A DNA stretch of 64,000 nt from contig CM075103.1 in NCBI GenBank assembly GCA_037576195.1, forward strand, positions 11,966,001 through 12,030,000. Direction: 5' to 3'. The translations under genes were made by a program, and so were the position numbers. Numbering within the stretch: position 1 is the first letter of the stretch; each line of letters opens with the position of its first letter. The DNA comes from Phytoseiulus persimilis (Eukaryota; Arthropoda; Arachnida; Mesostigmata; Phytoseiidae). Below are positions 1 through 11,584 of the stretch, one piece after another. The notes beneath the pieces are model-generated. The model saw nothing but the letters and a program-made list of their open reading frames with translations. It did no database searches and was not told the DNA's origin.

Positions 1-3000
1 CACTGGAGCATCCAGTGCTGTTCCACGAGCGCGGCGGTTTTCCACCACTCTTCCCGCTACCATAACGCGAGAACTTCATGTTGCACTCAGTCTAGCCAGC
101 AGTGACCCCGCTTCGCTGTGCGGTCATCATCCAATCGTTCGGATCAGAATTTCGCGGGCCACTAACAAATCTTCCTCCATCGCTCTGACTCCTGGCCGTC
201 CTCACTTCTGAAGTTCCAGTCCTATGAGTTCGAATGTTCGTTGAAAACTCTGTTCGAGGGAGGAAGAGCTCTCCGTCCGGAGCGAGACTTTTCCATGGCG
301 TACGGCAGTGAACAGCTTCAGGCCTCGGGAATATTCTAGAAGGGGATGGGCACTGCGTTATCAAGCTCCCGTGAGCGAAAAATATGACAGGAGCGTTCGA
401 TCTTGCATTTCAATTCGAAATCGCTTCGACGGCTCTGGTGAGCCGGCAGAAGAGCCAGCCGGCGAACATCGATTAATGCGGGAGCATGCGACCAGCCCAC
501 CGTAATGAGTCTCACAAGTGTTATTATTGATAACTGTGGAATGAGGTGAGCGTCAGGAAAGCGACAGATCCGAACGAGGGGGAAGAGCAGCCGAGTTTGA
601 GCGCTGAAGACGATCAGAAAGAAGAGGACTGTGACCGACGAAACGAGATTCATTTTTGAACGCATTAATCTTGCTACTGCACGATGAGGTGGTCGGCGCA
701 GTCCATTTCCCGATGGACACGAAACACGAAATGACAAATCGAAAACACTGCCGAAATCTTGGGAAAGTGTACCCTTCCCGAGTCCCGAGCATGCTGGGTG
801 CAGCGAAAGATGCGCGGAGCGTCGTTCCGAGTCCAGTTTTCAGACCGAGAGTAGCGCTGAGTCTAACGAAGCAAGTCGTGGAGGCTCCGTCATCGGAGGG
901 ACGAAACTCTCGTCATTCTTTTTTTCATTTCAGTCGGGAATGGAACGGACTTTCTATCAGAGTCAGGAGAGAATCCCCGGCGAAGCTGTACATGTGCTGA
1001 TTTGCCATCGTTGGGAAGACAAATCTTCGGGTTGTCGCGCTCCATAATTCTGTCGCGATTCCAGTATGACATTATCGGAGGAGTGTTTCATTCAGCCGAC
1101 GAGTCTGACCGAGAACATGATGAAATTGTCGCGTTGATTATTCTCTTGCTAACTTCCGATTTAGCGGGTCTCTCTATTGATTTGGATTCTCGCTCAGGTT
1201 CCCTGCGAGATAACAAAAGAGCGAATATAACAAACGCCCTCGCCTCCGGACTCGCGTGATTCGAGCGCTGTGGAGACCTCCACTTTATTGGCATGGTTTC
1301 TGGAAGAAACCTGTTAGCGAACCGTTGCGCTCATCAGCTCGTCGTAACTCATGAACTTATCCAACGAGTCTCTCTCCCGACTCTCCTGACTTCGGACATG
1401 CACGCGAGACAGTTCATTGAACCATGCGATTCGAATTAACCGAGCTCGCGGCATAACGTTCTTTTTTCTTTCACTCCATCCAGCGATACTGATCCCAGAA
1501 GACAGGTTTCGAAGCGACGAACCACTGCACCCGGGACCGTTGTGTGATCCCGATCCTAATTATTGAGCCAAGGGTTGAAGAGGCCGCCAATCGATCCGAG
1601 TACCCGAACCGCATCCAACAACAAATCCTCCGGGGTGTGCCTATGCGAGAATAGAGTGGAAAAGAGATGCGAACGGTTTTTCCTTCCAGACGATAATCGC
1701 CTCTCCGACACTGAAAGCGCCATCTTTCCGAGTAGCTCAGCGAGCTCACTTTGCAGAAAGCTCTCAGCAGCGGTTGGGAGGTATTTACCCGTGATCGGTC
1801 CATCGGGTCTTTCAAAAGTCGCCCTTGAAGTTCGATGGTGACGACAAGTAGATTGTCGGAGAGTCTTTAAGTGTTGATTGCAATGTTCATCATGAGTTTC
1901 CTCCGCTGATTTGGGTCCGTTCGTGCTCATGATGGCGGCGCGGCCACTTCCGGTCTTGACAGGTTGGGCGCTAACAACGGTCTAACGGTTGATTTTTTGC
2001 CGTTGAACCATTTGACCGTCCCGCCTCACCCAGCACACAGAATTTCATAATGCCTCACGTTGTCCTCAGGTTATTACGTGTCTCCGACGTGGAAGCCAGG
2101 GCAGCGCCTTACGGAAATCCTGAGCGAGCATCCGTCCGATGTTAGAGGCGCTCCTCGAGACCTTGGCGACACGCCTAACAGTGTTTTCAGAAATTTCATA
2201 GCGTTCGACGAGCTGCTCCAGAACCATAAACCACACGCCGTATCAATTCACCGTGACGCAAGTCGATCATCGTGGAGCGAGTCATTAAGTCCAATTTGTC
2301 AGAAAACAAAGCAGGATACCGAAGCGGCGGTGTAGTGTGTATGAAAAAAGGCGCGGGGAACTCGACCACTAATCGGGAATCGGCATCTCGTCGCCTCAAG
2401 AAAATGAAACGAACGAAAAACGGACAGCGTTTGACGAGAGGTGCGAATCGCTGTTCACACCGTTGGCTCCAGAATTTGTTTTTCGTTGAGCGCCACCTCA
2501 GCCAAAATTCATAGATGTCTGGAGAGCAGAGGAACGCCGGAGAACCCACCGAACCGGGCTTTGTATCGTGAGAAATGCAGGCTCTTTGCAGACTTTCGCA
2601 GCGGAGCGGAATGATGGACGAACTCTTCTTCGGTGGCGGGGCCTCCACGCAGCGCGGCCTGCGAGCCAAGCAAACCGACTGCCTGCTGGGTCGGTCGCGA
2701 AGCAAACGGCACAAATAGACATAGAAAGAGTAGCGAATGCGAGGACGCTGTTTCTTATCGTGGCATACTCCATGCACACTGGCGAACAGCGTATAAAAAA
2801 ATTGGTGTGTTTGGGCCTACAGTTCCGGAGTGGACGCGACGGGAGAGAGGAGTCGCTGTGGACGTCCGCAACGCAACGAGCGTCACGTCCTCTGATGAAG
2901 ATGTGTCTCTCGAAATCAACATCAAACGAACGCGGAATGCGGTACCACTAGTGCACTGCGGGTAGAGCTAGATTCTCAGCGCTCAACTCAGAAACGAGCC

Positions 3001-6000
3001 CGTTAAGTCTGACAACTTTCCCGATGGTCAGCCCTTCGCTTCCCCGTAGAGTGTTTCCCCCATGGAGATGCCTCTCCTATTCGATAAGGGCTCACGATGA
3101 GCAATCAAGTAGCTGTCGGTGATCCCCCGCCCCGAGAAAGAGACTCTTGAATCTTGCCTCCACGTTTAGCGACACTACGAACAACGTTTCGTCTCAGAGC
3201 GCGCGGTGTGGAGCCTTTCTCGAAAAAGCTTCCATGTCGCCTGACTTCTGGAGGACGAAGCGAGAGGTATCTGTCGCGGAGAAAATACGAGGAGCCGACG
3301 CAATCAGGCGGTGTCCTGACCTTCGGAAGATGATTTATTGTGCGAACCAGGATCGTCGTCCTCTCCATCATCGAAGAAAGTCTTTTTTTTTCAGAGCAGA
3401 CGCCAGGCTACATGGGTCGGTGAAGAGAGTCCATGAAGCTTTTTTAGGACACAAAAATCCCAGCGGAAACTAATGGAAATCACCTCATCGAATTCATCTC
3501 TAAGTTCTTGCTCACTGCTCACCGATTACTCGATCTAACAGTGATTGATCGCGACTGCCGCTGACTAGCGCGTTTCGGGATTCGATCTAAATACTAGGCA
3601 TCTACGCTGCGGCTCCCGATTTTTCTGAGCTCCCTCGCAATGGTGTCTCCCTGTGCGCGTCCAGGAGCCGCGAAGCGTCGAACAAATCCATGCACAAAGA
3701 GCTCGAATTCTCGTTGGAACGAATCTCACGAAAGAAGGAAGAGCTCTCGTTTCTTCTTCGCCAGATGAAGGGTTCTGGAACCTTCTCGTCTGTGGAACGA
3801 TCGTATTCTCCAACCTTCCAGAATTGCTATCCGGTTTCTGAAGATGATGCACGAGGACGTGAATGTCCATGAGCAGCTACATCGAAGCACGGATAATAAC
3901 GAGCTTGACGTCGATGGTGTCTCATTCTTGGAATGAGGGCTGCTGAAGGAACAGATCGGCACATGCCCCCTAAGTCGACTTGATTTCACGCAATTTCACC
4001 GATAATGTACCCCCTCGGATGCGTCGGATCAATATATGGTTCTATAATGACACGCTGTTCAGTGGATATGAGGAGTTTCTGGTCGAGCACTTCGCCTCTG
4101 ATTGAGCTGAAAACCGTCCAACAAATAGGATTGCGGGAATTCTCAACACCCGGCCACCGATCTGGCTGGAGAGCTCTTTTTCCTGGCTCACGCTCTCTTC
4201 TGCTGAAAGGAGCGAAATTGGAGAGCCATGCGGGCTGACAGCCGAATGATAATCGCGGTCACGCACTGCTTCGATTGTGATCCTCATGGATCCCATTCTC
4301 TTCGAGCAAATGGCGTAGGTTCCGAGTCCGACCGTAGTGAGGAGCTGGGAATTCGCACAACGGATCACGAAGCAGCAAGGCGGGGAGAAAGGTCCTGTCA
4401 TCTTCTCCTCCTCTGGATTCAGCGCAACATGTCGCTGGAAAATGTTCTCATCAATTGCGCTCGAGTCAGCTCGAGGACACTATTCCGAGCTGCCTCCACA
4501 ATCAAATGAGGATCAATGGAAATCCCTCCCGTTCAGTCATGTGAAATGAGTTCCATCACCGCACGAATTCTGGGCTTGATGGAGAACCCCAGCCACGGTT
4601 GATTCATGCGGTCGTTCAGCTAAGAGTTTATTCTTCCCGGCATCAACGCCCTTTTTGACGCGAACGTGCGATCGAATCGCTCAATTCAAAATCTTTGATA
4701 CGAATTCGAAGGTTCTCGCCTTGCAACATCTTGCGCAGAGCCATGAGAAGACAGTGAAAAGGACGATGTTACGGGAACGGATTCGGGTGGTGGAGAGGAG
4801 GATCCGAACAATCTCCTGAGTCGAAAATGTATTTTCCGGGGCCGACCTGTGTCTCAGATATCGGAGCCGAGAGTCATTCGCGAAATCCGGCCCTGCGCCC
4901 GAGTTTTTCGGAATGGTAGTGATTGGAAAGCGCGCTGAAAACTGACATCATTGGTTTTCGGAGCCAACAAATTATCTCGTCAGACTGTTACTGGGCGGCG
5001 CCAGACAAGAGCCGTTATCTCCATCAGTGACAGTGTTTCAACACTGCGAACGACGGAAAGACCAAATATAGCTCTGGAGGTCCTTCCCTTTTCACAAAAG
5101 TGTGTCTGAATCCGTGGATCAGAATTACCGAGAACAGCTTATGCGGAATTTTCTGATTACTGCAGAAAAACCTTGAATCAGCGGTTAATTGTTGTCACCC
5201 AAAACGACGATGGCGGCGGCATAATGTACGTCGACTTGCCTTGGAGCCGGAACCCTGACGGCCCGAAAAACATCGCGAGGCTGACTCGGTCAGTATTCGG
5301 GAAGTATGCAGATACTGCTCCGAATGAGAAACTTCAATTAACGACGAACGACGCTCGCTATAAGAAGGAGCGCTTCTAAAGTTTGAAAAATTTGTTTACG
5401 ACGCCCAAGCGATTTTTCAGCTCCGGAAACGTGATCACACGTCTGGTATCAATCTGATGCAGAGCAATATAATATCTAGGCGTTCTATTGAAACTTAATT
5501 CCGATTTTTTTCGAATGGGGAACGTTTAATCTTGTGCAACAATTAATCATCTTTTTTGCTGATCGCCTCCTCGTTAAACCGAGCCTGCATTTGAATCGAC
5601 CCTGTTTTCTCTCAATGATCCACGAGAAGCAAAAGGACTTAACGTACATGATCTCCATTCCGAAATTCGTCTCGTTCTGGAACATGAACTTGACATCGCA
5701 CACAAGAAGCTCCGTTCCCGGAGCCTTTACTCAAAATGTGAGAACGGATTCCATCAATACGATCTCTCTATCCACGAGCAAAAAAGGGGAATCTGTTTTG
5801 GGATGATGGACAGATTCTCGAGAAGACTGAGGCTCGCAGCGAGGTAAGGCTCTCCGACGTATCGCCGAGTTCGTCCGTTCAACCTGTCGCAGAGTCGCGT
5901 GGGAGCGCTCGCTCAGGGCATGGGTTTCAGTGTCGAACGCTGACATTCCGAGGAGCTGCAAGATCATGCTTTCATCAAGAGATGATCGGATGGCGCTTTC

Positions 6001-9000
6001 GAACCGCAGTCAGACTTTCGGAGTGTCCCCGTTTTGGTATCTTATCTGGGTCGCAACCACTCCGCTCCAGAGCTCCTCGAATGTTCGGAGAGCGGGAAAA
6101 TATTCAACTCGATATGGGAGCGGGCGATCTGGTCAATGAGCTCTCGCCGAGTTTGTGCGCGGAATCGGTCTTGGTTATTTTGCTCAATTAACCGATTCGT
6201 CTGATCCGTTTTGACTTCCTTCTCGCGAATCGTAATCGACTTGGCTGCGAGCAACAAACAGCAGCGAGCGAATAGCGCGGGTCGCACAGAAGACGGAGCT
6301 CTCAAGGGAGCGCGCGCGCGTATTGAAAGAGGGAGCGTTGTCATTCGGACGCGCGAACGTCGGTGTTTTCTCCGTCACGGATCGCTTCTGAAGGTTCAAG
6401 TTCACGACGGGTTACTCGCTTCTTTTTCCGCCTTGAATAGAACCCTATTGAACTAGTTGTTCAAATTGAATGCGACTCGCAAAAGAATAGTTATGGGGCT
6501 TCCGAACTATTTCCAGAGGGACGTTTGCGAGAGAAAAATATATTTTCTGAGGCGATCGTGCAGGAGATGAGCATTTCTAACTTCACAGAAGAGTGAATTA
6601 TCCCCCATAACCAGCGCTCGACGATTCACCACGAAAGCTTCTGGCGATACAAACCGACGAAAAACAAAGGAGAAGGAAATATCGAACGACCCATCGATTC
6701 AAGTTCTCTTCTCGAAGAATAGAGCTGAGCTTGACGGGGATTTGAAGTTTTTTTCAAGTCCCGGTATCGATCGCGCACTCACGCCTACGCGCTGAAGACC
6801 GTTCCTGCGTAGGATCAATGAAATCGGAATCAGCTTCTGTCGTTCCGGATCAATCTTCTCCTCAGTTTCTTGACGTCGGGGGGCGCACTGATTTCGACCA
6901 GCGTGCTTCAACTCGAAAAGCGGTCGGATGGAATCCCGTTCTCAGAAAGCTCTTGATTCTGTCTGCTGCCCGGCTTCGTGCCCTTCTGAAAATCGAAAGT
7001 GGTGCTCGACTTCAGAATGCTTTTTCGCGCTACCTGCCGATCAGCAAGCGACGCGTCTTGCAACTGATTTAGTGCTGTGAGTTATGTCAAATCCGTTTAC
7101 TGTGCCTCAGTTCAGGGTGCCGCCCAAAGTTTACAGAGCAGAAAAAAAAACAAGGCGGAGCTGACATTTGAATCAACGTTTACGGTTCCAGGCAGAATTT
7201 ATATCCGGACAACGAGGGGATCCATCAATACCACAGGAGTAACGATCTGAAAGTTTTCTGGGCTTCCGTAAGTCACTGAGCGGACTCACGGAGACAGAAA
7301 CCGCCCGGAATAGCCGTCTCAGTCTAAACTTGACGTCAATCAGAATTTGAACTCGGTCTGTACTGTGCGGATGCGAACCTTTTCGTAAGAGCCTGGAAGT
7401 GAGTCCAGAGTCCCGCTTCGGAGAGACTCTCCTTCCGAAACTTCCCATCTTATGCAACGACGGGAGCTATTGAAAGATGAAGCTCCGTCTCCACGCTCAG
7501 GACGCTCGTCAGTCGGGCGAAATCCGCGGCGGGTAGACGTGCGACCTCAGGAAGGAAGACAACATAGATTCTCATGACCGGATGGATGTGAGCCCAAACC
7601 ATATGACCAGCTCAAAAGTCGTAAAGAAACCATGATCCCAACAGAACCGTGTGGTAATCTATCCACGCAAGGTGGGGACAGTGGAGTTCTTCCGTAACCA
7701 CCGGTGTCCGTTTCGAGCAGTGAGGCGGATACCTACGATGAGAGAATCAGGTAATTGTGAGATTCGGCTGTATTACACAACTTTGCTCCGGTCCCAGCAG
7801 TCGACTGCGACATCACGGAAGAAGGCCTCGGTCTGCATTTTTCTCGGAGGGAGACGAATGCTGATCTCATGGAGCGGGACACATGCTCTCGGAATGTGTC
7901 TAGCTGGAGTCATGGAAACTTCGTCGTGGTGGCGACTCTCCCGCGAACTCGACCTGATGCGATGACTGTGACTGAGTGAGTTCCTGGACAAATGGTTGAG
8001 CTATCAGTTGATCCGTCTCCCTCCGCCATGATGTTGCCGTCGAGAGAGAATTCTAAGTGGGAATGTAGGACGGGCTCTCCGAAACCAAGAACATAGCAGT
8101 ACATCGGACTGAATCCGGATCATGGGATCGTGGATGAAGACTTGAGTCTCACACACAAATCATACAATGTGCCAAGACTGAGGGCCTAATGTTCCGGACA
8201 TTCGACGATACGATTGCTCTTCATATCGGGCCTCTATCTCGGCGTAGAGCTGAAAACGTGATGTGACGCGATTTCAGTGTCATGAGAACGACTGAAGTCG
8301 TAATTGAAACTAAGTGGGCAACAATGTGAGATCTCTCAAGCGGCATTTCGACTACAGACGGGAGATAACCTACACAGCTGACACTGGAATCTGAAGAGCT
8401 GTTTGCACCCAGCACTGAATAAACCGCTTCTTGGCGGATACGAAAGTCGGAAAACCGTGAGCCCGTTCGTTCGCCATCAGAACCATGGTTCGCTCGCAGA
8501 AATCGAACCCTTGGCACGAGTCGCATATCTTCATCTCACGAACGATTCAACCAAAGCGGAAATTCTGCTTGATCAGGCCGCCAGTTCGCCTTAGTATGCA
8601 GTCACTTTTGTCGGTCGACCCCTCGGTCTGATACAATGGGTCATCATTCTGAACGAGAGTTCTTCGCAAATTTTCTCTGGTTTGATCTGAGGCCATTTAC
8701 TTGAACTTGGTTTCAAGTCTTCCGGTGCCTCCCCTGACACAAACCTTGCTGTTCAACAAGCCAGCCGACGTTTCCGTACAGTACTCAGTGCCTGCGCTAT
8801 CGTTCTTTCATCCAAACTATGTCAATAAATTCGAACTTCTTACCGAGCTCCGCCTATTATCTCGAAGCCATTGTTTTCCAGCGAAGTTCAAAGTCTGCGA
8901 CGACCGATCCGAAGAGGGAAGGGATAGAAACCCTTTCGAGCTACTATCGGCGGACGTCGTCTCTGAAACCTCCTTGAAACCCGTCAGTTCGTCTCGCCCG

Positions 9001-11480
9001 AACTTCCGAATCCTTATTGAGCCTTCGTTCCGGACTGAAGGATAGCGGCGAACTCGGAAGAAGAGGCTATGTTTTTGTTTGCGGGGGAATCGACGCCAAT
9101 AAAGAAGATGGAAGAAAAAATCCCTCAGAATCATCCCGTGAAAGCATCGCATTCTCAAGCAGATCACGTTACGCGGAATCTATTTTGAAACGCTCGGCGA
9201 TAGAAGCGAATCTCCATCTTCCTATTTGAGTTTTTCATCCATCCGCGCAGCCCACGAAAAAGAGGTGAGCTAGAAGTTTGCGTTGGGTCGACTTTTGACG
9301 GGAACGTTGCTGGTTTGTTGGTTGAGGACCAGACGCGCAGAACGTAATTTTCCATTTCTCAAATCGTAATCCAGAACTCGAACAACGGCCACAGTCACAA
9401 CGTCCCGCGCGGCAGGAACCTAGCGAGACGTGTCGCTGCTTCAAGCCGATTACACGGGTCATTGAATTCAATACGAGAAGGAACAACGCTCCTGCGATCG
9501 TCTTCACGAGCTCTGGCAACGATGAGTTCTTCTGTGATGGTGGAAGAAGCCTCAGAGTTCTGTCGGGGCTCGAATCGGCTGCTGGAGACAGTATCTGATG
9601 TGAGCGTTTCATTTCGTTTTTTTCTTGTGACAGCCTACTTCGGTAACAGCATTATCCGCAACGAGCGCTCGATATAGCCAGAACGAGTCGATCCTCCGAG
9701 TTTCCCGCAGAAGCGAAATTCAGAGCGCAAGGAAGCGCTGGGGGAGATAACGTACTCTTGTTCGACTTAGTTCACATAGCTGGAAGTTCTGGCGGTGGAT
9801 TCGAACGGCGCTCAGATGGGAGCAACAGAAAACGAAGGCAATGGCCGAGCACCGAAAAGAATGAGCGCTGGCCGAATGCATGAGAAAAAATGATGGATGA
9901 ATTTATATCACGCTGCGACTCAATATTGGTAGCCGCTGCCCCCGCTGGTCGGCTCCGTTCATCATGAAGCCACTTAATGATTCTGCTTATCCATGTGTTC
10001 CAGCACTAGACGTCAATATGGCGCGCTTGCCACCATGTAGAACAAGCACGAAGCACCTCGGGCTCATTAAACGCGAAAAAAGAGGGCCTATTCTGTCTGG
10101 AGGGCTCCGTTCTCGGCTCAAACATTCATTCATTCTCGCCTCAATATGAATCGTCCAACGATCCAAAAAGAACACAGTCAAATACTGTAAATCTCGAAGA
10201 GGGGATATGAACGTTCCTATTTTGAGCACGAGCCCACTGCTGCTGGTATCACAGAACTCGACAGTCGACAGCTGCTGGTCTCAGCGATTCTCGATTCGAG
10301 GTACGAGTGTGCTGATTATCGAGCCTCGCACCGTCTCCATGACGTCCGAAGGAGTTCGCTGAACACGATGGGACTTCCTGTTTTACTCTGAATCTGCTTA
10401 ATTTTCCGCCATCATCGGGAAGATATGCGGGGAATTTGAAGGCAGAAGCTAGCAAAAGGATGAACCGTTGCTAGGAGTAAAGTGTCGTCCTGCGAAGAAA
10501 ATGACTTCCACCGGAAGAAATGAAAGATCGCCTCAGAGCGATTCTCGTTCATCTGATGTCTCCAAGTGATCTCTTGATCTTTCAATGGCTCGATCCAGGT
10601 CCGCTGGAGCCTCTCGGTATGAATCCATCTGTCCTGATTCGCTAGGATAAGCAGGATAAATCTAGCGCCGTTACCAATTTGAACGATTCCCACGCTCGGG
10701 ACTCACACAGTTCTCGGTGTGTCGAACCAACCCGCCGCGGAAATCGAGGACCTGAAGCCAACGTGCAGCAGGCAAGATGGCCAATCGAGCAGGGCACTCC
10801 GCACAATAGGTGCGGGGCCGCCTATGGAACCCACATCGATGTTGACGTAGGTTCCATATCACAGTCGGGCGAAAATTCTCGCTGAAAGCAGCGGCCAGGA
10901 AGTGAATGTGATGTGATGTAGCTCAAGTCTCAGTACACATGGTACTGGGTATTTATAAGTGACATATTCCATTTTGAAGAAGTGGTTTTGAACTTAACGT
11001 CTATTCTGATCTGGCTCGGATCTTGTGCCGGTCAATCTACCAAATCGTCTGTTCTGACCGCGTGAAGTCTCCCGAACGAATTGGATGTGTCGCGTCAGAA
11101 TCATCCAGAATGTTTGTTTGGGGTCGTTCCCCAGTAGCGTTGAGAGCTGCGGCCGGGCTTCGCGCCTCGACGTCCTATTGACAAAAGGTGTGGCAGCGCG
11201 ACGGGCGATATACCGTTATTTCTGGATCGCTGCCAATATTTCTAGATCGTTTTGAGCATGTGATCTGTTTGTTGGGGGAGGAGGCCGCGAGGGGGCTTTC
11301 GCTGTCTACGTCGTCGATGCAAAGATCGAGGTCCTTGGTGTATCTGAGCAACGGCGGACGGACCGTTAAGGCCAATGTATCCACACCCGGTCTTTCTTCA
11401 CCGCCTCCCTTGACTGTCGGTAGCCATTAGAGGCGGAGTGGTCCGTCTGTCGGTAGATCGCTTCAAAAATGAATTTCAAG
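1..11480. other. intergenic stretch, no gene supported
   Basis: I see no conserved protein motif on either strand. The longest open frames (for example 194 codons on the minus strand at 2196-2777, overlapped by other open frames) read as basic, Cys/Arg/Ser-rich peptides typical of non-coding or antisense frames. A TATA-like GCGTATAAAAAAATT lies near 2788-2802 (+), followed by a short open frame to 2965, but no domain is recognisable. A nested palindrome at 10822-10857 is listed separately. No tRNA or rRNA is recognised. Small exons of multi-exon genes could be missed here. Confidence 0.5.
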
Positions 11481-11502
11481 CCAAAATTTGGGTGAGGACC
11501 AC

Positions 11503-11539
11503 TATATAAATGCCCCCTGTACTGTATGCAGTCTTCAGT
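11503..11539 (+). promoter_or_regulatory. core promoter (TATA box plus initiator) of cuticle gene 1
   Basis: TATATAAA lies at 11503-11510. TCAGT, the arthropod initiator, lies at 11535-11539, so its A falls about 34 bp from the first T of the TATA box; a second option is the A of GCAGTC at 11530. Start sites here give a 5' UTR of only about 50 nt before the ATG at 11585. They also place the upstream in-frame ATG at 11510 outside the transcript, which supports the start chosen for the gene. Confidence 0.75.
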
Positions 11540-11584
11540 GTTCTGTGTGGTTCAACCAGAACTGAAAATAGATCAGTTCGAATC

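Noticed and set aside
2196-2777. 193-codon minus-strand open frame
   Set aside because: Very rich in Arg, Ser, Cys and Phe, overlapped by other open frames on both strands, no motif and no promoter; most likely chance.
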